Shown here: piece by piece, positions 26,144-35,098 of the stretch | Position numbering within the stretch: position 1 is the stretch's first letter | Layout of the letters: every line of letters starts with the position of its first letter | NCBI RefSeq assembly: GCF_009827445.1 | Contig: NZ_WTYI01000001.1 | Location: forward strand, 2,370,381 to 2,434,380 | DNA from: Qipengyuania aquimaris | GTDB taxonomy: Bacteria; Pseudomonadota; Alphaproteobacteria; Sphingomonadales; Sphingomonadaceae | Reading direction: 5' to 3' | Length of the DNA: 64,000 nt | Translations under genes and position numbers: made by a program | The notes under the pieces: model-generated | What the model saw: only the letters and a program-made list of their open reading frames with translations | The model's database searches: none | What the model was told of the DNA's origin: nothing

Positions 26144-26800
26144 TTAATAGGGCAGGTCCTTGCCGGTGTAGTCGACATAGCGGAAGCCGCTCTTCCCCGC
26201 GGCCCCTTCGACCACATCGGCAAGGCCTTTCACGCTTTCATCGACGGTGATCTTGGCATTGGGGCCGCCCATGTCGGTCTGGACCCAGCCCGGATGCAGC
26301 GCGAGCGTGGCAATGCCGCGCGGACCCGCGTCCTGCTCCGAAACGCCCTTGGCCAGCATGTTGAGCGCCGCCTTGCTGGTGCGGTAGAGTTCGAAGCCGC
26401 CCGAGCTGTCCTCTATCGAACCCATGAGCGAGGTCATGAAGGCGAGCGTGCCGCCGTCCGCAATGTGCGGCAGCACGGTCTTGGCGAGATGCACCGGGCC
26501 GAAGGCGTTGGTCATCATCACTTCGGCCACCTCGTCCGCAGTCGCTTCGACGGCCGACTGGTGTTTCGCGCCGGTGATCCCGGCATTCACGATCACAGCA
26601 TCGACCTTGGTATCGAAGCCTTCGAAGGTTTCGGGCTTGGTCACGTCCATCGTCTCGATGCGCACGTCGTCGAGCTTGTGAAGTTCGTCGCTGGTGGAGC
26701 GTTCGGTCGCGATGACGTCCCAGCCGCGGCTCTTGAATTCCTTGGCGAGGCCGAGGCCGATGCCGCGCGATGCGCCGACGATGAGGATTGTCTTGCTCAT
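26144..26800 (-). CDS. SDR family oxidoreductase
   Basis: A 218-residue short-chain dehydrogenase. The cofactor motif is GASRGIGLGLAKEF, the NAG strand is VNAGITGA, and the catalytic region shows S in MTSLMGS and Y-x-x-x-K in YRTSKAALNML. Closest in style to the CsgA/C-factor-like SDRs. Substrate unknown. It lies five bases downstream of the succinate-semialdehyde dehydrogenase gene and is probably in its operon. Confidence 0.9.
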   Translation of the reverse strand: MSKTILIVGASRGIGLGLAKEFKSRGWDVIATERSTSDELHKLDDVRIETMDVTKPETFEGFDTKVDAVIVNAGITGAKHQSAVEATADEVAEVMMTNAFGPVHLAKTVLPHIADGGTLAFMTSLMGSIEDSSGGFELYRTSKAALNMLAKGVSEQDAGPRGIATLALHPGWVQTDMGGPNAKITVDESVKGLADVVEGAAGKSGFRYVDYTGKDLPY

Positions 26801-26805
26801 TTCGA

Positions 26806-28179
26806 TTATCCTTTTGCCGGATAGACCAGCGTTTTCAGGTTCATGAATTCATGCAGGCCGTGGTGCGACAATTCGCGCCCGAAGCCCGATTTCTTGATGC
26901 CGCCGAAGGGTGCTTCGATCTTGGAGCCATTGACGGCGTTGAAGGTCGTCATGCCCGCCTCGATGTGGTTGGCGAATATCTCGCGCTCCTCGTCGTCATT
27001 GGTCCAGACCGCCGAGCCGAGGCCGAAGGGTATGGCGTTGGCGATAGTGATCGCCTCCTCAATGTCCTTCGCCTTGTAGATCTGGCCGACAGGGCCGAAG
27101 ATTTCGTCGGTCCCGGTCTCGCTGGCGAGCGGGACGTCGGTCAGCAATCCGGCGGTCATCCATGCGCCGTCGCGGTCCAGCTTCTCGCCCCCGAACAGGA
27201 GGGAGCAGCCTTCATCCTTCGCCTTGGCGACCTGGTCGAGCACGGTATCGCGCTGACCCTCGCTCGAGAGCGGGCCGAGCTCGGTATCGTCATCCATCGG
27301 ATCGCCGAGCTTCACGTCCTTGAGCGCGGCGATGAATTTTTCGGCGAAGGCATCGTGGATGTCGGCATGGACGATGGTGCGCTTGCCGCAGATACAGGAC
27401 TGGCCGTTGTTTTGGATGCGCGCGAAGACCGCGTCCTCGACCGCCTGGTCGAGATCGGCCGAGGGCATGACTATGAAGGGATCGCTGCCGCCCAGTTCCA
27501 GCACGACCTTTTTCAGGTGCTTGCCCGCCTGCTGCGCAACCGCGCTGCCGGCGCCTTCGCTTCCGGTCAGTGTGGCGGCGACAATGCGGGTGTCGGCAAT
27601 CACGTTGCCGATCGGGTCGGAGGAGACGCACAGGTTCTGGAACAAGCCTTCCGGCCCGCCTGCCTCGAGGACCAGCTTTTCCATTCGGTGCGCCACGCCT
27701 TGCACGATACTGGCGTGTTTCAGCACGCCGACATTGCCCGCAAGGATGGTCGGGGCAAGGAAACGCACGACCTGCCAGAAGGGGAAGTTCCACGGCATCA
27801 CCGCGAGCACAGGGCCTTGCGGCAGCCAGCGCCCCTCGGCACGTCCGCCATCGGACAGGTCCCAGAATTCCGATTCCAGCATCGGCGGACCGGCCTCGGC
27901 GAAATAGTGGAACAGTCTGGCGCACTTCTCTACTTCGCCGCGCGCCTGCGTGATCGGCTTGCCCATCTCGGTGACAGCGAGGCGGGCCAGCTCTTCCTTG
28001 TTGCTTTCGTAAAGGTCGCCGAGGGCGGCAAGCAGTTCCACCCGCCGCTCGATCGGGCTGGTGCGCCATTCGCGGTAAGTGCGCGTCGCCGCCTCCAGCT
28101 TCGCGTCGATGCCGTTATCGTCGAGCGTTTCGTAAGTGGCGATGGTTTCGCCGGTGGCGGGATTGGTCGTGGTAATCAA
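26806..28179 (-). CDS. NAD(P)-dependent succinate-semialdehyde dehydrogenase family
   Basis: A 457-residue aldehyde dehydrogenase. The glutamate motif is LELGGSDPFIV and the nucleophilic cysteine is in NNGQSCICGKR; FGGIKKSGFGRELSHHGLHEF is the C-terminal signature. The N-terminus (TTNPATGETIATYE) matches the shorter GabD/Sad-like group. The likely reaction is succinate semialdehyde to succinate, but related aldehydes are possible. No GABA transaminase is nearby. Confidence 0.88.
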   Translation of the reverse strand: MITTTNPATGETIATYETLDDNGIDAKLEAATRTYREWRTSPIERRVELLAALGDLYESNKEELARLAVTEMGKPITQARGEVEKCARLFHYFAEAGPPMLESEFWDLSDGGRAEGRWLPQGPVLAVMPWNFPFWQVVRFLAPTILAGNVGVLKHASIVQGVAHRMEKLVLEAGGPEGLFQNLCVSSDPIGNVIADTRIVAATLTGSEGAGSAVAQQAGKHLKKVVLELGGSDPFIVMPSADLDQAVEDAVFARIQNNGQSCICGKRTIVHADIHDAFAEKFIAALKDVKLGDPMDDDTELGPLSSEGQRDTVLDQVAKAKDEGCSLLFGGEKLDRDGAWMTAGLLTDVPLASETGTDEIFGPVGQIYKAKDIEEAITIANAIPFGLGSAVWTNDDEEREIFANHIEAGMTTFNAVNGSKIEAPFGGIKKSGFGRELSHHGLHEFMNLKTLVYPAKG

Positions 28180-28239
28180 GCGGGCGCTCCTTTGGGCGTA
28201 TACCCGTTCAATCGCCGCGCCCTGCCATGCGTTCCGCGC

Positions 28240-28941
28240 TTATTTGCGGCGGAAGCGGAAGTACCAGACCTCGTGGCCGTAGGTGTTGCGCGCCTTGTGT
28301 TCGTAACGGGTCTCGCACCAGCCCGAGGGGCGGTTTTCCCAACTCTGGCGTCCGTCGACAAGCCATTCGAATTCATCGGTAAAGCGGCGCATGACCATCA
28401 GCGCATGACGCAAATAGACCGGGTGATCGGTGCCGAAGCGGAATTCGCCGCCGGGCTTCAGCTTGTCCGCGATCATGCGGACCGGCCCGTCGTTCATCAT
28501 TCGGCGCTTGGCGTGCTTATTCTTGGGCCAGGGATCGGGATGGAGGAGGTAAAGCATGGTGAGGCCGCCATCGGGCACCCGTGCCAGGGCCTCCAGCGCA
28601 TCGCCGTGCTGGATGCGGACATTGGCAAGGCCACCGTCGCGGATATGGGTCAGCGCCTGCGCCACGCCATTGAGGAAGGGCTCGGCCCCGATGAACCCGT
28701 GGTCCGGCAGCAGGTCGGCGCGATAGGCCAGATGCTCGCCCGCGCCGAAGCCGATCTCGAAATGCAGCGGGCGGTCGAAACCGAACAGGCGTTCGGCCGT
28801 GACGGGGCCTTCGGTGGGCACTGCGATCTGGGGCAGCAGCTTTTCGACCAGTTCCTGCTGGGCGGCGCGCAGGGGCTTGCCCTGGCTGCGGCCGTACAGC
28901 CGGTTGAGCGTGGTCGGATCGCCTTCCTTGAATGCTGACAT
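28240..28941 (-). CDS. trmB: tRNA (guanine-N7)-methyltransferase
   Basis: A 233-residue SAM-dependent enzyme forming m7G46 in tRNA. The SAM motif is FEIGFGAGEHL, GAEPFLNGVA follows, and the family signature LHPDPWPKNKHAKRR is intact. The start is taken at the ATG at 28941 (MSAFKEGDPTTLNRLYGRSQG), matching the family; upstream codons are not conserved. It is divergent from the glycosyltransferase gene across about 100 bases. Confidence 0.94.
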   Translation of the reverse strand: MSAFKEGDPTTLNRLYGRSQGKPLRAAQQELVEKLLPQIAVPTEGPVTAERLFGFDRPLHFEIGFGAGEHLAYRADLLPDHGFIGAEPFLNGVAQALTHIRDGGLANVRIQHGDALEALARVPDGGLTMLYLLHPDPWPKNKHAKRRMMNDGPVRMIADKLKPGGEFRFGTDHPVYLRHALMVMRRFTDEFEWLVDGRQSWENRPSGWCETRYEHKARNTYGHEVWYFRFRRK

Positions 28942-29041
28942 GGGGCGCGGCGCTAAGCCGATTGCGGCCGACTTGTCCAGAGGCTGGCGAGGGCTTGCCG
29001 CTTGTAGCGGGCGCGAAACGAGGGCTAGGCGTGGAAACGAA

Positions 29042-29932
29042 ATGGCCCACACTGCCTCCCATCAAACGCGCGGCTTGCGCATTGCGGTGCTCATGACCTG
29101 CCATAACCGGCGGGCGACGACACTTCAGTGCCTGACCGCGCTGGCCCGCCAGCAGGGGTTTCGCGAAGAGGATCTCTACCTTGTCGATGACGGGTCGCAG
29201 GACGGCACAGGTAAGGCTGTGCTCGCGCTGATGCCGCAAGCCCATGTCCTCGAGGGCGACGGCACGCTGTTCTGGAACGGCGGGATGCGGCTGGCGTGGG
29301 AGCAGGCCAGGGCGGTCGAAACGGATTACGATTGGTATTTCTGGCTCAACGACGATGTCGAGCTTTTGCCGGGTGCGCTGGACGGGATTCTGGCGGATGC
29401 CGAACGATCACGGGACCAGCACGGCGCGGTGATCTGCGCAGGCACGACGATTTCGCGCGGGTCGGAGGGTGAGGTTACTTATGGCGGACATCTGAGGCCT
29501 GATCCCCGTCGTCGACCTTTGCGAATGAGACTGGCCATACCCGACGGCACGCCGAAGAAGATCGACACGATCAGTGGCAATGCGGTGCTGGTTTCGGCAG
29601 CGGCTTTCGAGCGTCTCGGCTCGCTTGATCCGATGTTCGAGCATATTTACGGCGACCTCGACTACGGCCTGCGTGCCGGGGCTGCGGGCGTCCCGTGCAT
29701 ACTTGCGGGCAAGCCGGTCGGCTATTGCGATGCCAATCCTGTCGCGGGAAGTTCGCGCGACCCCGCTTTGTCCAGGTTCGCGAGAGTGCGCGCGCGCTGG
29801 CGCGAGGCGAGGGCAATCCATGGGCGGGACTGGCGGCGCTTCGTGGCGCGATACAGCCCATCGCCGATCACTCGGCTGGGCCATCGTCTTTCGCCCTATG
29901 CCCGTATCCTGCTGGACAAGCCCCGCAGATAG
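29042..29932 (+). CDS. Family 2 glycosyltransferase
   Basis: A 296-residue GT-A fold enzyme. The N-terminal nucleotide-sugar site reads VLMTCHNRRATTLQCLTAL with VDDGSQDGT, and the metal-binding acidic motif is in FWLNDDVEL. A later HIYGDLDYGLRAGAAG supplies the catalytic region. It resembles rhamnosyltransferase-type GT2 proteins acting on surface polysaccharide. There are no membrane helices. It stands alone, so the target is unknown. A strong hairpin follows the stop. Confidence 0.85.
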   Translation: MAHTASHQTRGLRIAVLMTCHNRRATTLQCLTALARQQGFREEDLYLVDDGSQDGTGKAVLALMPQAHVLEGDGTLFWNGGMRLAWEQARAVETDYDWYFWLNDDVELLPGALDGILADAERSRDQHGAVICAGTTISRGSEGEVTYGGHLRPDPRRRPLRMRLAIPDGTPKKIDTISGNAVLVSAAAFERLGSLDPMFEHIYGDLDYGLRAGAAGVPCILAGKPVGYCDANPVAGSSRDPALSRFARVRARWREARAIHGRDWRRFVARYSPSPITRLGHRLSPYARILLDKPRR

Positions 29933-29934
29933 CA

Positions 29935-29969
29935 GAAGGCCCGGCATCCCTTGTGGGGGCCGGGCCTTC
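29935..29969. terminator. Bidirectional hairpin between GT2 and ctrA
   Basis: GAAGGCCCGGC and GCCGGGCCTTC form a perfect 11-pair stem around a 13-base loop, starting two bases after the GT2 stop and ending 26 bases before the end of convergent ctrA. There is no T run on either side, so it may work with Rho or simply protect 3' ends. Confidence 0.5.
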
Positions 29970-29995
29970 ACTCGCTGTCCAAGCGGTTGATCGGA

Positions 29996-30691
<696 letters not shown>

Positions 30692-30832
30692 GGGTCTGGT
30701 CCCCCCTTGCCCCTGTTTGCGGTAACCCCCTGTAAAGAGGTGTTGCCCGTTGTTAACCACAGCAGGTCTGAACGGAAAAGGTTAACGTGGAGTAAAAAGG
30801 GTTAACATTTTTCAGTGTTGCAGATGGGACTC
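30692..30832 (-). promoter_or_regulatory. ctrA upstream control region with GTTAAC repeats and a GANTC site
   Basis: Three GTTAAC elements lie at 30752-30757, 30781-30786 and 30801-30806, plus GGTTACC (minus strand) at 30727-30721. On the minus strand two of them read as direct GTTAACC repeats followed by runs of T. TTAACC is the half-site of CtrA itself. A GACTC (CcrM methylation site) at 30828-30832 overlaps the rpoN stop codon. This resembles the methylation- and CtrA-controlled ctrA promoters of Caulobacter. Confidence 0.55.
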
Positions 30833-32285
30833 ACAATGATTTCAGCTTCTTCTCGCGGCGGCGCTGTGCGGAAGAGCCGATGCCGATGGCCTCGCGGTAC
30901 TTCGCCACGGTGCGCCGGGCGAGGTCGAAACCCTCTTCGTTGAGGAGGTCGGCCAGCTTCTGGTCGGACAGGACCTTCTTCGGGTCCTCCCCTTCGCACA
31001 GCGCCTTGATGCGCGCCTTGATCGCTTCGCTGCTGGCGCCTTCGCCGTCGGCGGCCGCGACGCCGCTGGAGAAAAAGTACTTCATCTCGAACGTGCCGCG
31101 CGGGCAGTGGAGGTACTTGTTGCTCGTTACGCGGCTGACGGTGCTTTCGTGCATCTCGATTTCTTCCGCGACCTCTCGCAGCGTCAGCGGGCGCATTGCG
31201 GATACGCCTTCGCGAAAGAAACCCTCCTGCCGCTTAACGATTTCGCTGGCGGTCTTGAGGATGGTCTTCTGCCGCTGGTCCAAGGCGCGGATCAGCCAGT
31301 CGGCTTCGCCCAGCTGTTCGTTGAGCCATTTGCGCGATGCCTTGTCGCGCGCGCCCGATTCCAATTCCGTGTAATATTCGCGGTTCACCACCAGGCGCGG
31401 CAGGCTCGCCTCGTTGATGCGGATCGACCAGCCGGTCTTGCCTTTCGGTGTTACCAGAACGTCGGGTACGACCGCCGCCTCGCTCGCGCCGCCGTACTGG
31501 CAGCCCGGCTTGGGATCGTATCCTTTGAGTTCCGCCAGCATGTCGGCGAAATCTTCATCATCGACGTCGCACAACCGCTTCAACCGGGCAATATCGCCAT
31601 TGGCCAGGAGGTCGAGATTGTCGATCAGCCGCGCCATGCAGGGATCGTAGCGGTCGGCCTCCTTGGCTTGTAGGGCAAGGCATTCGCTGATCGACCGCGC
31701 GCCGACGCCGGTGGGATCGAGTGACTGGACCAGCTCCAGTGCGCGCTCGACTTCCGCGAGAGGCGCGCCCAGTTCGTCCGACAGGTGGCGGAGTTCCGCC
31801 TGGAGATAACCGGCGTCGTCCAGCTCGTGGATGATGCGGGTCGCGATCAGCGCCTCGCGCGCATCGTGCGCCTGCGCGCCGACCTGTTCCATCAGGTGCT
31901 CGGCCAGCGTAACCCCGTCCGATGTGCGATTTTCGAAGTCGGGCATGTCTTCGCCCGAACCGCCGCCGCTGGCCGCCTGCCCCCAATCGCCCATGTCGCC
32001 CGGCGCAGCCTCCGGATCCAGCGCGTGCTGGGCAATGTCGAGCGCGCCTTCGCCGTCGGGACCCGGTGCGCTGTCATGTTCGTCGGGTGATGCCTCGGGG
32101 GCGTCCTCTCCGGCCTCGCGCCGCGTTTCCCCGATTTCGAGCAGCGGGTTGCTGTCCAGCGCTTCGGCGACGAAGGTTTCGATTTCCAGATTGGACAGAG
32201 TCAGCAGCTTGATCGCCTGCTGCAATTGCGGCGTCATGACCAGCGATTGCGTCTGCCGTAGGTCTAGCCTCGGACCGAGCGCCAT
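30831..32285 (-). CDS. rpoN: RNA polymerase sigma-54 factor
   Basis: A 484-residue sigma-54. Region I is glutamine-rich (LRQTQSLVMTPQLQQAIKLL), followed by an acidic region II, the core-binding domain, the HTH (EIEMHESTVSRVTSNKYLHC) and the RpoN box ARRTVAKYREAIGIGSS at the end. It directs transcription from -24/-12 promoters and needs an AAA+ activator; none is encoded here. It lies 26 bases downstream of lptB, a gene order common in proteobacteria. Confidence 0.96.
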   Translation of the reverse strand: MALGPRLDLRQTQSLVMTPQLQQAIKLLTLSNLEIETFVAEALDSNPLLEIGETRREAGEDAPEASPDEHDSAPGPDGEGALDIAQHALDPEAAPGDMGDWGQAASGGGSGEDMPDFENRTSDGVTLAEHLMEQVGAQAHDAREALIATRIIHELDDAGYLQAELRHLSDELGAPLAEVERALELVQSLDPTGVGARSISECLALQAKEADRYDPCMARLIDNLDLLANGDIARLKRLCDVDDEDFADMLAELKGYDPKPGCQYGGASEAAVVPDVLVTPKGKTGWSIRINEASLPRLVVNREYYTELESGARDKASRKWLNEQLGEADWLIRALDQRQKTILKTASEIVKRQEGFFREGVSAMRPLTLREVAEEIEMHESTVSRVTSNKYLHCPRGTFEMKYFFSSGVAAADGEGASSEAIKARIKALCEGEDPKKVLSDQKLADLLNEEGFDLARRTVAKYREAIGIGSSAQRRREKKLKSL

Positions 32286-32311
32286 AAGTCAGCTCCGGGC
32301 GCGCGCCGCGA

Positions 32312-33097
32312 TCACAGCGTGAAGTTTTCGCCGAGGTAGAGGCGTTTGACGTTCTCGTCGGCCACCAGTGCCTCGGGCGTTCCGGCGAAAAGGACCTGTC
32401 CACCATAGATGATGCAGGCGCGGTCCACGATTTCCAGCGTCTCGCGCACGTTGTGATCGGTGATGAGCACGCCGATGCCGCGGGTCTTAAGGTCCTTCAC
32501 GAGATCGCGGATGTCGCTGATCGAGAGCGGGTCGATACCTGCAAAAGGTTCGTCGAGCAGCATGATCGAAGGCTTCGCCGCCAGGGCGCGGGCGATTTCC
32601 GCGCGGCGGCGTTCACCGCCCGACAGCGCCATCGCTGGGCTGGAACGCAGGCGGGTGAGGCCGAATTCGTCCAGCAGACGCTCCAATTCCGCTTCTCGTG
32701 TCGCCGCGTCCGGTTCGACCATTTCCAGTACGCAGTTGATATTCTGCTCGACCGTCATCCCGCGAAAGATGCTGGTTTCCTGCGGCAAGTAGCCAAGTCC
32801 CAGGATCGCCCGGCGATACATCGGCAGCTTGGTCACGTCTTCGCCGTCCATCAGGATGCGGCCCGCATCCGGGCGAACGAGGCCCATGATCGAATAGAAA
32901 CACGTCGTCTTGCCCGCGCCGTTGGGGCCCAGGAGGCCGAGCACTTCGCCCTTGCCGACCGACAGCGAAATATCGGTCAGGACCGCGCGCTTGTCATAGC
33001 TTTTCGCAATGGAAATGACTTCGAGGCCGCCCTGCGGAATGGGCGGGGCGGCATCGTGTACCGCATCGTTCTCAGGGCTCATGGTGAGATCTGCCAT
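32312..33097 (-). CDS. lptB: LPS export ABC transporter ATPase LptB
   Basis: A 261-residue ABC ATPase that powers extraction of lipopolysaccharide (or the equivalent lipid) from the inner membrane with LptF, LptG and LptC. Walker A is GPNGAGKTT, the Q-loop reads LPQETSIFRGMTV, the ABC signature is LSGGERRR, Walker B is IMLLDEPFAGID, and the H-loop is ITDHNVRETL; the last three are the LptB-specific forms. The start is the ATG at 33097; an internal ATG at 33082 is also possible. Sphingomonads often replace LPS by glycosphingolipids, which makes the exported substrate here interesting. Confidence 0.94.
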   Translation of the reverse strand: MADLTMSPENDAVHDAAPPIPQGGLEVISIAKSYDKRAVLTDISLSVGKGEVLGLLGPNGAGKTTCFYSIMGLVRPDAGRILMDGEDVTKLPMYRRAILGLGYLPQETSIFRGMTVEQNINCVLEMVEPDAATREAELERLLDEFGLTRLRSSPAMALSGGERRRAEIARALAAKPSIMLLDEPFAGIDPLSISDIRDLVKDLKTRGIGVLITDHNVRETLEIVDRACIIYGGQVLFAGTPEALVADENVKRLYLGENFTL

Positions 33098-33312
33098 GGG
33101 CTGGCCATAGCATGCGTGACGTCTCTGGAAACCCCGCGCAGCTTGGGAATCGACGAACTGGCAGGATTTATGCATGGGCGACTTGGGGACGTCATGGGGA
33201 CGCCATGAAACGCCCCGGACGAGACGGTCGGGTAATATATCGGAAGCCGCTTGCCAGAGTTTCGCAATTTTGAAACAATGCGAGTCGGAGAGAAAATACG
33301 GGGAGACGCCTG

Positions 33313-33687
33313 ATGGGCAAGGCAATCGACGACGCAGCCGCAGCCGAGACGCACGACACGGGACACCACCGGGACCTGCGCCGGGCGATGAGCGACAATG
33401 TCGCCTACGCGCTGATCGTCTACACTGCCTTGCAGATTTTCATGACCGTCCACGCGATGAAGCAGGGCGTGTCTTCCATCCTGCCCTATCTTGCGCTCGT
33501 AGTGCTGGTCGCCGGTATCATTCCGGCATGCCGCTGGTTCGAGAAGCGCTGGGTCAATCTGTCCGACGCCGAAGCAGCCGATCCCGAACTAAAGGGCGCC
33601 TTCCGTCGAGACCAGATCATGCTGTGGGCCCTGGCAATCGGCCTCCCCGTCCTACTAACCGCGGCATTCAAGCTGGCCTTTGCCTGA
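33313..33687 (+). CDS. Hypothetical membrane protein, three helices
   Basis: 124 residues. Hydrophobic segments at about residues 29-47, 55-72 and 100-121 predict three transmembrane helices after a charged N-terminal tail rich in D, H and A. No family recognised. AGGGGAG-like sequence lies before the ATG, and a GAGTC (GANTC) site and an imperfect GTTTC-N8-GAAAC repeat (33259-33276) are upstream. It precedes pmbA by 64 bases. Confidence 0.65.
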   Translation: MGKAIDDAAAAETHDTGHHRDLRRAMSDNVAYALIVYTALQIFMTVHAMKQGVSSILPYLALVVLVAGIIPACRWFEKRWVNLSDAEAADPELKGAFRRDQIMLWALAIGLPVLLTAAFKLAFA

Positions 33688-33751
33688 GCTTGCAGGCGCA
33701 GCCCTCGCACTCTAGCCGGACCCCAACTGGGTTCAGCGGAGTTACTTCTAC

Positions 33752-35098
33752 ATGATCGATACCGACACTGCGCTGGCGCGCTGCGACGACCTCGTGGCGC
33801 TGGCCCGTTCCCTCGGAGCGGATGCGGCCGATGCCGTGGCGCGTGCGGATTCCTCGGAAAGCGTGACCGTCCGCCTGGGTGAACTCGAAGAGGTCGAGCG
33901 CACCGAGAGCGAAGAGATCGGCCTGCGCATTTTCGTTGGCAAGCGATCTGCCTCTATCCACACCAGCGACTTTGCACCTGAAGGTCTGAAGGCACTTGCC
34001 CAGCGGGCAGTCGAAATGGCGCGTCATGCACCCGAAGACCCCTATGCGGGGCTGGCGGGCCGGGATGACCTGTTTTCCGGCGACCTGCCCGATCTCGACC
34101 TGTTCGACGACACGCACATCGAACCTGCCGCCTTGCGCGAGGCTGCGCGTGCCACCGAAGAAGCGGCACGGGCAGTCGAAGGCGTCACCAACAGCAATGG
34201 CGGATCGGCCAGCGCCGGTCAGGCGGTGGTTGCACTCGTCACATCGCAAGGTTTCGCGCGCGGCTACTCCGGAACCGGATTTTCGCTGTCCGCCAACGTC
34301 ATCGCGGGCGAGGGCAGTGACATGCAGACCGACTATGCTTCGCGCAGCGCCCGTCATTATGCTGACCTGCTTACGCCGGAAGAAATCGGCACGAAGGCGG
34401 GCGAGCGGACGGTGGCCAAGGTTAAGCCGGGGTCGGTGCCAAGCGGCAAGATGCCGGTCGTGTTCGATCCGCGGATCGGGGGTGGCCTGCTCGGCCATTT
34501 GATTGGCGCGATGGGTGCACCGGCAATCGCGCGCAAGGCGAGCTTCCTGCTCGGCCGCGAAGACGATGAATTGTTCGACAGCAGCATCCGGATCGTCGAA
34601 GATCCCTTGCGCGTGCGGGGCATGCGCTCGCGCCCGTTCGACGGCGAAGGCGTCGCCAGCACACCGCGCGCCTTGGTTGAGAACGGACGGATTTTCGGCT
34701 GGCTGAGCAATGTCGCCTCCGCCCGGCAGCTTGGCCTCGGACTGACGGGGCATGCGGCGCGTTCGGGCGGCGGCTCGCCCGGCGTCAGCGCCAGTAACGG
34801 CCATCTGGAGGCTGGCGATGTAACTCCGGAGGCACTGATGGCCGATATTGCCGACGGCCTCTATGTCACGGGCCTGTTCGGGCAGGGGGTCAATATGGTC
34901 ACCGGCGATTACAGCCGCGGCGCAACCGGCTTCCGCATCCGCAATGGCGAGATCGCCGGACCGGTGGCGGAGATCACAATCGCTGGAAATCTGCTGGAGA
35001 TGTTCCGTGCCATGACGCCTGCAAACGACCTCGAGATGCACAAATCGATCAACGTTCCGACAATCCGCGTCGACGGCATGACGGTGGCTGGCGACTGA
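33752..35098 (+). CDS. pmbA: TldD/PmbA family metallopeptidase, PmbA (TldE) type
   Basis: 448 residues of the PmbA/TldE family, which pairs with TldD to form a heterodimeric peptidase of unfolded peptides; only the TldD subunit carries the zinc motif, and none is seen here, as expected. Recognisable blocks are FARGYSGTGFSLSANVIAGEGSDMQTDY and LYVTGLFGQGVNMVTGDYSRGATGF near the C-terminus. tldD is not in the window. The stop overlaps the start of the mechanosensitive channel gene (TGATG). Confidence 0.9.
   Translation: MIDTDTALARCDDLVALARSLGADAADAVARADSSESVTVRLGELEEVERTESEEIGLRIFVGKRSASIHTSDFAPEGLKALAQRAVEMARHAPEDPYAGLAGRDDLFSGDLPDLDLFDDTHIEPAALREAARATEEAARAVEGVTNSNGGSASAGQAVVALVTSQGFARGYSGTGFSLSANVIAGEGSDMQTDYASRSARHYADLLTPEEIGTKAGERTVAKVKPGSVPSGKMPVVFDPRIGGGLLGHLIGAMGAPAIARKASFLLGREDDELFDSSIRIVEDPLRVRGMRSRPFDGEGVASTPRALVENGRIFGWLSNVASARQLGLGLTGHAARSGGGSPGVSASNGHLEAGDVTPEALMADIADGLYVTGLFGQGVNMVTGDYSRGATGFRIRNGEIAGPVAEITIAGNLLEMFRAMTPANDLEMHKSINVPTIRVDGMTVAGD

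Noticed and set aside
26788..28938. Plus-strand open frame of over 700 codons opposite the SDR, aldehyde dehydrogenase and trmB genes
   Set aside because: It spans three well supported genes on the other strand and its composition is the typical antisense artefact of high-G+C DNA.
33259..33276. GTTTC-N8-GAAAC inverted repeat before the 33313 gene as an operator
   Set aside because: Arms are short, there is no regulator nearby and no second copy, so chance is as likely.
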